From JAAELZ01 sp965223465 (GTDB lineage Bacteria > Pseudomonadota > Gammaproteobacteria > Arenicellales > Poriferihabitantaceae): a stretch of DNA of 64,000 nt. Positions within the stretch are counted from its first letter, which is position 1; the number at the start of each line of letters is the position of its first letter. Positions 9,251-18,357 of this stretch are shown here, in pieces. Made by a program: the position numbers and the translations under genes. The DNA lies in the NCBI GenBank assembly GCA_965223465.1, contig OZ245025.1, positions 992,001 through 1,056,000 of the forward strand, given 5' to 3'. Under the pieces are notes generated by a model. That model was not told the DNA's origin and did no database searches. It worked only from the letters and a program-made list of their open reading frames with translations.

Positions 9251-9276
9251 CAGCTTTTCCAAACCGGTTGTAACCT

Positions 9277-9894
9277 TTATAGGCGCATCCCGAAACCAAT
9301 GCTATAGACCATTGGGTCAATATCAACATCTATACTACCCAGGTCAGTATCCGCAGTGGTAGAAATGTCAATTTTCCTAACGTCTGCGTTAAAGAACCAT
9401 TTATCGTTAATATCGACGTCCACCCCTACTTGTAATGCTAAGCCCCACGAATCGTCGAGATCAATGTCACTTATCGCCGCGGTCGCGTCTTCACTAAAAA
9501 AAGTAGTGTAGTTAAGTCCAGCACCAATATAAGGTCGAACGCTCGAGGCGGTATTGAAATGATACTGCAAACTCACGGTTGGTGGTAAATGATCAGTTTC
9601 CGCAATCTTGCCAACACCATCTAATAGAATGTCGTGCGAAAATGGTGTCGCAGCCAGAATTTCAAGGCCAATGTTCTCCTTAAGCATATAAGTCGCAGTT
9701 ACGAAAAGCTGAGTATTATCATCCACACTAACTGCATCATCGGCCACCACACCTCGGCTAGAGGAATCCGGGTCTACGTTCACTCCACCAAATTTTACCA
9801 ACCAGTCACCTTGGTCAGCATTGGCGGTTGTCATGGCGAGCCCACAGCATAAGCCTATGCAGGTTGCCAGTGTCGTTTTTTTTAATATATTCAT
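9277..9894 (-). CDS. ompW: OmpW-family outer membrane protein
   Basis: A 205-residue OmpW/AlkL-type eight-stranded barrel. It starts MNILKKTTLATCIGLCCGLA with a signal peptide ending near Ala-Asn-Ala. I use the ATG at 9894 because the upstream extension to 9963 only adds hydrophobic residues before the signal. Family marks are the early GDWLVKFGGVNV, the A-A-T-P-F-S-H-D-I sequence near the middle, PTVSLQYHF, VRPYIGAGLNYT, and the terminal Y-S-I-G-F-G-M-R-L ending in an aromatic/hydrophobic barrel strand. OmpW proteins carry small hydrophobic compounds or ions across the outer membrane. It is a single gene with its own terminator. Confidence 0.88.
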   Translation of the reverse strand: MNILKKTTLATCIGLCCGLAMTTANADQGDWLVKFGGVNVDPDSSSRGVVADDAVSVDDNTQLFVTATYMLKENIGLEILAATPFSHDILLDGVGKIAETDHLPPTVSLQYHFNTASSVRPYIGAGLNYTTFFSEDATAAISDIDLDDSWGLALQVGVDVDINDKWFFNADVRKIDISTTADTDLGSIDVDIDPMVYSIGFGMRL

Positions 9895-10169
9895 ATTCAA
9901 TGTCCAGTAAAAGTAATAAAAAAGCGGTAAAACTTCGGCATAGTCTAATGCGGAGACAAACAACCGGCTTGACCCAGATCAAATTAGTGTATTGTTATCA
10001 TAAAAACATAAAAGCACTCCCAAAAATAGTTAATAAAAGCAAAACGACTTCGCAGATTTTGAATTAGCAATTAGCGTGTCTGCATTTCAGACCAGAATTA
10101 GTGGGGGTTCTACCCGTTAGATTAATGTTATGATCACATCATACTAATACATAATAGTATGGAGGCAAC

Positions 10170-11624
10170 ATGAGTGAAATTAGAAAACCCCATATTTGGG
10201 AAGCGCTAATATCCTTATTATCATTAGTGATCGGCATATCGCTTTCTATCGTTAAGTTCGGTAGCGAACCTCATATTGCGATGTTTATTGGCGTCATTGT
10301 TGCATCTGTCGTTGCCTGGCGTTGCGGTTATAAGTGGCAACAAATTCAAGACGGGATGATTCAAGGCATCATCAATGCGTTGCCTGCGATCATTATCCTG
10401 ATCATTATTGGCATGCTGATTGGGGTGTGGATCGCCACGGGCGTGGTCCCAACGCTGCTTTACTATGGCCTCAAAATACTGAGCCCAAATATTTTCCTAC
10501 CTGCCACTTTAATTATTTGTGCGATCACGTCTTTGGCCACAGGAACCTCCTGGGGTACCACCGGTACCATTGGCGTCGCGCTTATTGGCATAGGTAGTGG
10601 TCTTGGTTTTCCGCTACCTTTGGTAGCGGGTGCCGTGCTATCGGGTGCCTATTTTGGCGACAAAATGTCTCCCCTATCCGATACTACCAATATGGCTCCC
10701 GCCATGGTCGGTACTGATTTGTACACGCATATAAAACATATGTTTTACACCACTGGCGTGGCTTTTGGGATTACATTAATCATAGAAATTGTGCTCGGCT
10801 TGCAGTACGGGGGAGGAGAAGGCAACCTTGAGCAGGTTAACCAAATTCTTGCCACGCTACAAGACACATTCTGGATTAATCCATTGATGCTAATCCCGGT
10901 CGTGCTGGTCATCGTGGTATCCTATCGAAAGGTACCCGCTATTCCCGGTATCACCGCAGGGGTAATCGCTGCCGCGCTAATGGGCATGCTGTTACAAGGG
11001 AACGGCTTTAAAGAAATGATCGACATCGCTTATGGTGGATACTCCAGCGAAACAGGATTAGATGCGGTTGATAGCCTGCTCTCCAAAGGCGGGATGGAAT
11101 CGATGATGTATACCATTTCCATCGTCATCTCGGCGATGATGTTCGGTGGAGTCATGGAGCATACCAATCAACTCAAAGTCATCGTGGATCGCATTCTGGA
11201 ATGGGCATCCTCTCAAGGATCGCTATTTGGTGCCACGGTTGGTACGGCATTGGTGTCCAACATGGTGTTATGTGATCAATATATGTCTATCGTCATGAGC
11301 GCGCGAATGTATGCGCAGGCCTATCGAGAGCGCGGTTTACACCCGAAAAACTTATCGCGAGCAGTTGAAGATTCAGCGACGGTAACCGCCAACCTGGTAC
11401 CGTGGAACTCAGGCGGTGCCTATCAAGCTGCAACCTTGGGTGTGGCGACCTTGGCCTATCTACCCTTCGCGTTCTTTTGCTGGCTTTCGCCTATCGTCAC
11501 ATTAATCTACGGTTTATTCAATATAACGATCCATAAAATTGAAGACGATCCAGATACCGTGTTGGATTTTATGACAGAAGAAGAAGCCGCGGCCAAGCTA
11601 AGCGCTGAAAAGGAGGCTGGATAA
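10170..11624 (+). CDS. nhaC: NhaC-family Na+/H+ antiporter or amino acid/amine antiporter
   Basis: A 484-residue polytopic membrane protein of the NhaC family, with about 11-12 hydrophobic segments. Characteristic sequences are ATGTSWGTTGTIGVALIGIG, SGAYFGDKMSPLSDTTNMAP, and NLVPWNSGGAYQAATLGV. A GGAGG ribosome binding site lies at 10161-10165. Family members exchange Na+ for H+, and some carry malate/lactate or amino acids; the substrate cannot be read from sequence. It is convergent with the racemase-agmatinase operon, so it may or may not belong to that pathway. Confidence 0.85.
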   Translation: MSEIRKPHIWEALISLLSLVIGISLSIVKFGSEPHIAMFIGVIVASVVAWRCGYKWQQIQDGMIQGIINALPAIIILIIIGMLIGVWIATGVVPTLLYYGLKILSPNIFLPATLIICAITSLATGTSWGTTGTIGVALIGIGSGLGFPLPLVAGAVLSGAYFGDKMSPLSDTTNMAPAMVGTDLYTHIKHMFYTTGVAFGITLIIEIVLGLQYGGGEGNLEQVNQILATLQDTFWINPLMLIPVVLVIVVSYRKVPAIPGITAGVIAAALMGMLLQGNGFKEMIDIAYGGYSSETGLDAVDSLLSKGGMESMMYTISIVISAMMFGGVMEHTNQLKVIVDRILEWASSQGSLFGATVGTALVSNMVLCDQYMSIVMSARMYAQAYRERGLHPKNLSRAVEDSATVTANLVPWNSGGAYQAATLGVATLAYLPFAFFCWLSPIVTLIYGLFNITIHKIEDDPDTVLDFMTEEEAAAKLSAEKEAG

Positions 11625-11795
11625 ACCAAGCGTGTAACATTATCTGGTTTATCGATTGCACCACACCGTGATACTGCAATAGATGAAGCGTTCCTGTATA
11701 GAGCAGATAGTTTGATCGGGCTATCTGCTCTCCCCTGGCCAGAGTTAGACCTGACGTTTACACTGCGCAGCGTAGACAGGCACACACAATGGAGT

Positions 11796-13532
11796 CTATT
11801 TATCGATTTGTCGGCTGCGAGGTTGGGCCAGTATTTGTTTTCCCAACGCGCTTAATAAATAACCAAAAGCCGCGTTTAGTTCGGCTTTTTTCATATTGGC
11901 GTCAATGCCGGACAAGGTAATGGCGCGCAACTGGCCACTGGCAGCGATTCGCTCCATCATCAATGAGCATTCGCGATAGCTTAATCCACTTTTCAAGGCA
12001 TTTTTACCCATCCCCGTGGCTACGCTTGCATGCACGATCAGGGCAAAGCCATCTCCTATTTCCGTGACATAATTCAAAGCTTGGCGAATGGCTTCGCGCG
12101 CACCAAATGAATCCACATCTTCCATCGTGAATGCCATTATACCGCGTTCATAAATTAGTTCTGCTTGCACTGGACTGGCAGTACGCAAGCCAAGCAAAAC
12201 TGTATTTTCAGGTGGAAAATCGCTTAAATCTCCCGGATCAGAGTCCATACACAATACACCGAGCTCTGCATCACTAATACGGGGTTCTCTGGCCCGATCA
12301 TCGACAATATTTACTGGGAGTTCAGCGATTTGTAACTGACCCCCAACTGCGGTTTGTAGGCCTAATGCCTGAATTTCTGCGATAAAGCGCTGACAAGCCT
12401 TGCTTGCCTGAATAATGCTATCGGCATATAAACGTACGCCACGTGGCTTGGGGATGGATTGTTCGCGCCCACTCAAACGCTTGCTAAGATAATGCGACAA
12501 CATCGCCTGTACCAAGGCTCCATAGTCTGGAATAAAGTGCAAAACATCGCCTACACTATACTGACGACTGGCATGACTTAAATCGACTAAGAGATGGTCA
12601 CTTGACGCGGCAATAACCTCAATTTGTTTATCCGTTGGTGTCAGCCCCTGAAAGCGTGTATCAGCACGTCCAAGGTTCACGATACCGCGCAGTCGAATAC
12701 CCTTATCTTGAAAACTGGGTTTGTCACCAAAAGCGTCCCGTCCAATCGTACCGACAGGCAATGAATCCTTTTCCTGTATTTCCACCAGTTCTGCTTCTAA
12801 GGTAAACGCGTCATGGCGCAAGCCGGGTAACAAGCCCCCGCTTACAGGATTCTCCCCCAGCAGAATACTCGCGCCTATCCGAAGCTGATTAATTTTCGAA
12901 CAAGACGGTAATTGGTTTAGCGTTGGTAGATTGGCCGAATTACCCCCAGAAACATAACGCAACTTGACACCCAGTTGTTGCTCAACCTGACCAGCCGCTT
13001 CTTCCAATTGCTGCAATTTTTCCGGTGTCGGCAATACGCCACTCACACACATGAAATTACAACCAACTCCACTGAGTTCAATGCCTGGGAGCGCATGGGC
13101 AAGTTTGCATAGTGGAACCAGATCTTCCCAGTTCACCCCCTCGCGCCGATCGCCGATTTCCAGCATAACAATAGTTTGGTGGGTTTTACCTGCTTGCAGC
13201 GCGGCTTCTGATAACGCCTTCAAGGTTTCATATTCGGAGTTCAAGCTAATATCACAGGTGTCGACAACCTCAAGCGCGGTACTAATGGTAGGAATACGCA
13301 ACATCATGATCGGCGCAGTGATGCCTGCATTACGTAATCTTTTTACATTTTCAAGCCGTGATTCGCCCAGCATGGTAACCCCGCCTCGGAGCATCGCACG
13401 TGCCACCGATGGCATGCCGCAACTTGCCTTGGTGACACCACAAACCTCTATACCAACCTTGGCACACTGTAAGGCAATGCGGCGGGTGTTATCTTCAATC
13501 GCGGCTAATTTAATCGCAATCGCAGCACTCAT
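11796..13532 (-). CDS. Ornithine-racemase-like PLP domain fused to degenerate ureohydrolase domain
   Basis: A 578-residue two-domain protein. Residues about 1-350 follow the alanine/ornithine racemase (Orr) family: the PLP lysine in EVCGVTKASCG, ISLNSEYETLKALSEAA, and a long match to GDRREG and the RIGASILLG end. Residues about 355-578 look like an arginase/agmatinase fold by ENTVLLGLRT, FTMEDVDSFGAREAI and GLSYRECSLMMERIAASG. The metal-binding sites are not preserved: GGDHS is GGQLQ, DAHxD is DSDPGD, and the SxDxDxxDP position reads HASVATGMG. It would therefore be a pseudo-ureohydrolase. The start overlaps the agmatinase stop in an ATGA, so translation is coupled. Usual Orr proteins end after the first domain. 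Racemase substrate (ornithine, arginine or other) is not proven. Confidence 0.82.
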   Translation of the reverse strand: MSAAIAIKLAAIEDNTRRIALQCAKVGIEVCGVTKASCGMPSVARAMLRGGVTMLGESRLENVKRLRNAGITAPIMMLRIPTISTALEVVDTCDISLNSEYETLKALSEAALQAGKTHQTIVMLEIGDRREGVNWEDLVPLCKLAHALPGIELSGVGCNFMCVSGVLPTPEKLQQLEEAAGQVEQQLGVKLRYVSGGNSANLPTLNQLPSCSKINQLRIGASILLGENPVSGGLLPGLRHDAFTLEAELVEIQEKDSLPVGTIGRDAFGDKPSFQDKGIRLRGIVNLGRADTRFQGLTPTDKQIEVIAASSDHLLVDLSHASRQYSVGDVLHFIPDYGALVQAMLSHYLSKRLSGREQSIPKPRGVRLYADSIIQASKACQRFIAEIQALGLQTAVGGQLQIAELPVNIVDDRAREPRISDAELGVLCMDSDPGDLSDFPPENTVLLGLRTASPVQAELIYERGIMAFTMEDVDSFGAREAIRQALNYVTEIGDGFALIVHASVATGMGKNALKSGLSYRECSLMMERIAASGQLRAITLSGIDANMKKAELNAAFGYLLSALGKQILAQPRSRQIDK

Positions 13533-14488
13533 GCCTCCTCGCGGTGTTCTGGTAAGTTAGATGCGACGGCGCATAAATGCTCCAAAATAACGCTTGCACC
13601 GAATAAAGCTGTTGTTTCAGCGGGATCATAGGGTGGCGATACTTCCATCATATCCATGCCAATGATATTGGGGCGCTTAAGTGCGCGTATGGTATCAAAG
13701 ACTTCGCCCGGGGTTAGCCCATCAACAACGGGGGTGCCGGTTCCTGGTGCAAACGCCGGATCGACTACATCAATATCGAAGCTCATATAGCAAGGTTTGT
13801 CCGCAACCACCCGTTCGATCTCTTTAACCAATACACCCACCCCATGTTCGCGCACCCATGGTCGATATAACACCGTCATAGGGTCCTCATGATCGTACTC
13901 GGTGCGAATACCGATCTGAATCGAATGCACGGGGTCAATTAACCCATCTTTTATGGCATGATGCACAAAAGAGCCATGATCAAGATATTGCGAATCAGCG
14001 GTGTCGCGATGGGCGTCAAAATGAATCAGCGCCATCGGGCCATGGGTTTCAGCATAAGCCTTCAACAGAGGATAAGTTGTTAGATGATCCCCGCCCAAGC
14101 CAATTAAGCGGCTACCGGATTGCAGGACTGTTAACGCCATCTTGTAGGTGTTATCCATCATGAGTTGAGTTTGGCCACGTTGATAATGCACATCACCGTA
14201 ATCGACTACCGCCAGGCGATCAAACGGATCAAATTTCCACGGCCAAACCGCTCCCCAGCTTAACTGAGTCGTCGCTCGACGCAACGCCTCAGGCCCAAAT
14301 CGCGCACCGGGACGACCACAAGTTGATAAATCATAGGGAATCCCCAGTACCGCATAGTCTACACCTTCCAGATTACGTGATAACCGACGCCGCATAAAGC
14401 TGCGGGTGCCCGAAAATGGCATTTCGGATTCCGTGCCATACAGAGAGTCATAGTCAAAAGCCTGATCACCTTTATGATAACGTGACAT
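13529..14488 (-). CDS. speB: Agmatinase-like ureohydrolase
   Basis: A 319-residue manganese ureohydrolase. All metal motifs are present: GGDH, HFDAHRD and SFDIDVVDPAFAPGTGTP. The sequence follows E. coli SpeB through FGPEALRRATTQLSWG, HSIQIGIRTEYD and the end D-M-M-E-V-S-P-P-Y-D. Agmatinase yields putrescine and urea; related guanidinobutyrase and arginase cannot be fully excluded. It sits between the DauA-like dehydrogenase upstream and the racemase fusion, with a 4-bp overlap to the latter. The adjacent fusion carries a second, catalytically altered copy of this fold. Confidence 0.85.
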   Translation of the reverse strand: MSRYHKGDQAFDYDSLYGTESEMPFSGTRSFMRRRLSRNLEGVDYAVLGIPYDLSTCGRPGARFGPEALRRATTQLSWGAVWPWKFDPFDRLAVVDYGDVHYQRGQTQLMMDNTYKMALTVLQSGSRLIGLGGDHLTTYPLLKAYAETHGPMALIHFDAHRDTADSQYLDHGSFVHHAIKDGLIDPVHSIQIGIRTEYDHEDPMTVLYRPWVREHGVGVLVKEIERVVADKPCYMSFDIDVVDPAFAPGTGTPVVDGLTPGEVFDTIRALKRPNIIGMDMMEVSPPYDPAETTALFGASVILEHLCAVASNLPEHREEA

Positions 14489-14558
14489 CGTAGTTATTCT
14501 CGCAGTGTTAGGTTTAATTGCTTAGCGCATTTGTTTGTATTGTAACCAATAACATAAT

Positions 14559-15692
14559 CTATCCCCCAAAGCGCGCGGGAGAAAACACCGCCTCCGTCAG
14601 TCCTAATATTGATAGTTCATCCGGTACTGGTTTGTGTTGGATCAATTCGCTTGCCAACCGGCCCAGCGCGGGTGAAGTTTGAATACCAAACCCACCTTGC
14701 CCAGCCAACCAGAAAAAGCCGGGGACTTGACTGGAGTAGCCGACTACAGGCACGCGATCAGGCGCGAAAGTGCGCAAACCTGCCCAACTATGCGCGATAT
14801 GGTCAAATTCGAGGGTTGTGCATTCAGACAAATAGTGGGCGGCATAGGCAATATCCATTTCTTCTGGCCAGGCATCGTGTGGATCTACGGGTGTTTCATC
14901 CGCTGGGCTAACCATCAATTGACCCGCGTCCGGTTTAAAATAAAAATCCTCGTCCACTTCATTTACTTCTGGCATATCATGCAGTTCGTATTGCGGTACC
15001 TTAACGCTGATCACAGTTCGTCGATACGGGGTGAGTGACAACGGTGCGACCCCACTCAGTTGGGCGATTGAATCGGCCCAGGCTCCACCGGCGTTGACCA
15101 ATACACTTGCGTGGATTTCACCAAGGGATGAGGTAAGCTGCCACATCGAGGCCTGATACTTAGCCCCGGTTATTTCTGCATTGGTATACATCTTTGCCTC
15201 AAAATTTTTCGCGCCTTTGAGATACCCTTGTAACGCATTTTCTACTTCGATATCCCAACAATCTGGATCATAAAACGCATCTGCGATGTAATTTGGATCT
15301 AAAAACGGAACCTTATCAATGGCCTGTTCCACGCTTAGCCTTTCAACTGGATTAGGCAGAGACTCCGCCTGTTCTTCAGCAAATACCTGAGCCAATCGAC
15401 CGGCTTTTTCAGCATTAGCAATAATGAGATTACCACGCGGTTTTAACAACGCGACTTCGCTAAAATTGTCTGGAGGTTGGCTAAAAAAAGTGTAGCTTGA
15501 TCGGGTTAGCTTAGCAACAATATCATCATGAAATCGACGCGAAAACTCGGCCGCAGAACGCCCCGTTGCATGATAACCAGCGGCTGATTCACGTTCCAAA
15601 ACCACGACCGAACGATAAGGACTTAAAAAGTACGCGAGCGAAGCGCCAGCGATACCGCCGCCAACAATAGCAATATCAAAGTGCCTTTCCAT
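14559..15692 (-). CDS. DauA-like FAD-dependent D-amino acid dehydrogenase
   Basis: A 377-residue DAO-family flavoprotein with the FAD motif GGGIAGASLAYFLS near the N-terminus and WLAGQGGFGIQTSPALG near the C-terminus. It resembles Pseudomonas aeruginosa D-arginine dehydrogenase (DauA) over its whole length, including GYHATGRSAAEF, DEDFYFKPDAGQL and WAGLRTFAPD. By my remembered alignment the equivalents of DauA His48, Tyr53 and Glu87 are Glu, Phe and Asn here, while the carboxylate-binding Arg and Tyr positions are kept. Glu87 contacts the guanidinium side chain in DauA, so the substrate is probably an amino acid other than D-arginine. It heads an operon with agmatinase and the racemase fusion (70-bp gap). 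Confidence 0.8.
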   Translation of the reverse strand: MERHFDIAIVGGGIAGASLAYFLSPYRSVVVLERESAAGYHATGRSAAEFSRRFHDDIVAKLTRSSYTFFSQPPDNFSEVALLKPRGNLIIANAEKAGRLAQVFAEEQAESLPNPVERLSVEQAIDKVPFLDPNYIADAFYDPDCWDIEVENALQGYLKGAKNFEAKMYTNAEITGAKYQASMWQLTSSLGEIHASVLVNAGGAWADSIAQLSGVAPLSLTPYRRTVISVKVPQYELHDMPEVNEVDEDFYFKPDAGQLMVSPADETPVDPHDAWPEEMDIAYAAHYLSECTTLEFDHIAHSWAGLRTFAPDRVPVVGYSSQVPGFFWLAGQGGFGIQTSPALGRLASELIQHKPVPDELSILGLTEAVFSPARFGG

Positions 15693-16149
15693 GAAGTAAG
15701 TTTACTCTTAAAACTAACGCAGCTGTAAAAATATACTTGTTTGACCTGCCCCGAATGAGAGCTGGGTGATTAAACTAAGAATTTTGCGGTTTTCAACAAT
15801 CTAATTTTTAGGGTGTTCCATATCCCCGTATAGCTTACTCAAAAAATGCCTAAAATATTGCCGTTTTATCGCTACCTTTAGCTACTGGTTTAAGGACTTT
15901 TTTATCGGATTAACCGTCTAAAACCGTCAGCGACTACTGCATTATTGGCTGCAAAAATCGATTTACTACCAATACCGAACACACTACTACAAATCGCCGG
16001 TAGAGGACATTCTTCACCATCAAACTAAAAGTAATAATTAAGAACAAGGCTAGATCTAATATTTTGTCAATGACAAATAGATTGCGGTTAGAGCAAATCC
16101 AACATTTTTAAAATTTGCCTAGAGATTGTCGTCTTTTTAACTTTTTACT
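15693..16149. other. Intergenic stretch, probably decayed DNA
   Basis: About 460 AT-rich bp upstream of the IS3 remnant. A short open stretch near 15922-16038 encodes a tyrosine-rich fragment ending HYYKSPVEDILHHQTK, perhaps the tail of a broken gene. I could not assign it. Confidence 0.4.
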
Positions 16150-16428
16150 ATGTACCTTTATAGACCGAATATCAGTTTTAGCACCTCAGTCGGCAGCGAG
16201 AGTGATTCCTGCGACAATGCATTAGCCGAGACCATCAACGGTCTGTACAAGGCGGGGGTGATTTTTCGCAATATGGGGCCGTGGAAAAGATTTGCTGAAG
16301 TTGAGGCATCGGCACTTTCCTGGGTTGACTAGGTTAACAACGAAAGACCGGCACAACCCATGAGTGCTATCCCGCCCGCCGAAAATGATTTAATGTACTA
16401 TGCAACCGAGTCATACAATGACGCATGA
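16150..16428 (+). pseudogene. IS3-family transposase (OrfB) C-terminal remnant
   Basis: A reading frame matching the end of IS3-type integrase-like transposases: SVGSESDSCDNALAETINGL (family form SVGSVGDSYDNALAE), YKAGVIFRNMGPWK, and after a stop the family ending VNNERPAQPMSAIPPAE. An in-frame TAG at 16330-16332 interrupts the W-V-D-W-F-N-N-type segment, and everything upstream of the DDE glutamate region is missing. The sequence after the second stop (to about 16475) resembles the 3' end of such elements. The element cannot be active. Confidence 0.8.
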
Positions 16429-16638
16429 CTCGAACAAAACATTCTCCTATAAAACCGGCACGATGCAGTACACCTCTAACTTTGGGTTGAGCCTACTAGT
16501 GCATCAGTGGCTCTAGCAATTGAGGCTGCTACAAATAGCTCAATTAAAGGATTTTGTTTATACTTGCTACACCAACTCTTTCTCATACTCAGATATTACA
16601 AAATTAGGCTTTATCTGGGTCAACCCCTACAGAGTTTT

Positions 16639-17997
16639 ATGACCCCAAGCACATCCCGTAAACAGAACCGATATAAAAATTTTCTGTTCTATGGCATTCT
16701 TATTGCTATTATTTATCTAATCACTGAGGTTCTGGCCTATGCCGCATATAGTATCTTAGAAGAAAAACGCTTTTCATTCTCTGACACTCAACAAAAACGT
16801 CAGGAAATCGTAGATAAGTATACTCAGTCACTTGAAAAGAACCGAGTAAAGGTGAAGAACAAAAACAAGAAAAAACGTCGAGGCCCGTCAGAAGAAATCA
16901 TACATCCCTACCTCGGCTATGTTGTACATTTTCGTGATGAGGATTGTCCGGGTTATGGATTTTGTGATGACCGGATGCGCAGTTATGAAACTGATCTTGT
17001 AACCGAAAAAAATGAAAATAACCTTGTAATTGGTATATTTGGAGGTTCATTCGCTTATGGCGTGTCCAACTCGTCGACAAAAGGATTGTTATCAGAAGAG
17101 TTTAAAAAAATCCCCCAGTACGAAAACAAGGAAATAATCATTCATACTATTGCACTGGGAGGATATAAACAGCCTCAGCAGTTAATGGCGCTTAACTACT
17201 TTTTATCAATGGGGGCTCATTTTGATATCGTCATTAATATCGATGGATTTAATGAAGTCGCCCTACCACCAACAGAGAACCTTCCCAAGGACACCAACCC
17301 TTATTTTCCGAGAGTATGGGCTAATCGAGTTCGAGGTGCACAAAATAAAGTCACGCTTGCCATGATCGGAAAAATCAACTACTACAAAAAAAAACAGGCC
17401 GACCTGGCAGAAGATATTAACGAATCGCGACTACGGTATAGTGTCCTTATAAATTTGATTTGGAAATATTTCGATGAGAGATATGCTGGTAAATCCAAAC
17501 GCGAAGAAATAAAACTAACAAATTACGTTTCCAGGGGTATTTATACCTCACCCTTTGTGGCACGTGGCCCAAACTATGAAGTAACAACAAAAGAAAAAAC
17601 CTATAAGGATCTTGTCCAGATGTGGGGCAGAAGTTCACAACAAATGTATTATATTAGTCAAGGAGCTGGATTTCAGTATTATCATTTTCTTCAGCCAAAT
17701 CAATATGTTAAAAACTCTAAACCGATGAGTGAGGAGGAGAAAGAAATTGCGCTTATAGAGCACCATCCCTACAGACAAGATGCAAAAGGTGGTTACCCCT
17801 ACTTAATTGAAGAGGGTAAACAACTATTAGCACTTGGCACTCCATTCTATGATCTTACAATGCTATTTTCACAAAATCATGAGATATTGTATCGCGATGG
17901 ATGTTGCCACCTGAATACAAAAGGTTATGATTTAATCGTTAAACATATTGTTTCAATAATAAAAAACAAAATGACCAATTCCACTACCATAGATTGA
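16639..17997 (+). CDS. Putative SGNH/GDSL-type hydrolase, membrane-anchored
   Basis: A 452-residue protein starting MTPSTSRKQNRYKNFLFYGI; a GTG at 16507 would add 44 residues but overlaps sequence near the IS remnant. One hydrophobic segment lies at about residues 14-36. The SGNH blocks are recognisable: IGIFGGSFAYG (nucleophile Ser), a NIDGFNE segment for the Asn block, and RDGCCHLNTKGYDLIV for the Asp-x-x-His block. Such proteins often act as esterases or O-acetyl-modifying enzymes on cell-surface glycans. The gene is clearly AT-richer and lysine-richer than its neighbours and lies beside an IS remnant, which suggests transfer. No partner gene shows its role. Confidence 0.62.
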   Translation: MTPSTSRKQNRYKNFLFYGILIAIIYLITEVLAYAAYSILEEKRFSFSDTQQKRQEIVDKYTQSLEKNRVKVKNKNKKKRRGPSEEIIHPYLGYVVHFRDEDCPGYGFCDDRMRSYETDLVTEKNENNLVIGIFGGSFAYGVSNSSTKGLLSEEFKKIPQYENKEIIIHTIALGGYKQPQQLMALNYFLSMGAHFDIVINIDGFNEVALPPTENLPKDTNPYFPRVWANRVRGAQNKVTLAMIGKINYYKKKQADLAEDINESRLRYSVLINLIWKYFDERYAGKSKREEIKLTNYVSRGIYTSPFVARGPNYEVTTKEKTYKDLVQMWGRSSQQMYYISQGAGFQYYHFLQPNQYVKNSKPMSEEEKEIALIEHHPYRQDAKGGYPYLIEEGKQLLALGTPFYDLTMLFSQNHEILYRDGCCHLNTKGYDLIVKHIVSIIKNKMTNSTTID

Positions 17998-18357
17998 CAC
18001 AATCTGTACTCTCAGCGATAGCTTTCTCTGGTATCCTAACCAAACTAAAAACCTGTGCCGATAAACCGTAAAAATTAATAAATAATACTATTAACGCATC
18101 GAAGCACTTTCTATCAATTTGTTTTACAAACTGCTTTTTGAGGGTTTACCCTATACCCGTTCATTCAGCTTCTAAGATCAAGCCAACCTGCCACTAATGA
18201 GAATCTAAACCTTAATATTTCACGGTTCCATTCTCTTCTGACCCGAAAGTAAGCTAATTTATTTAACCCTAATAAAATTGGTATAGTTAATCGCCGCCCA
18301 CTGTTGGTTTAAAGAGTAAACTACTATGCTTTGTTAATTTAGTTGTAAGCTTTGCTG
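17998..18357. other. Intergenic, no gene seen
   Basis: About 360 bp of AT-rich sequence between the SGNH-like gene and the RND operon. It must hold the RND promoter, but no clear box pair or regulator gene is seen. Confidence 0.45.

Noticed and set aside
9025..9273. 82-codon plus-strand frame after the LysR gene
   Set aside because: It runs into the terminator hairpin of the ompW-like gene and has no protein-like pattern.
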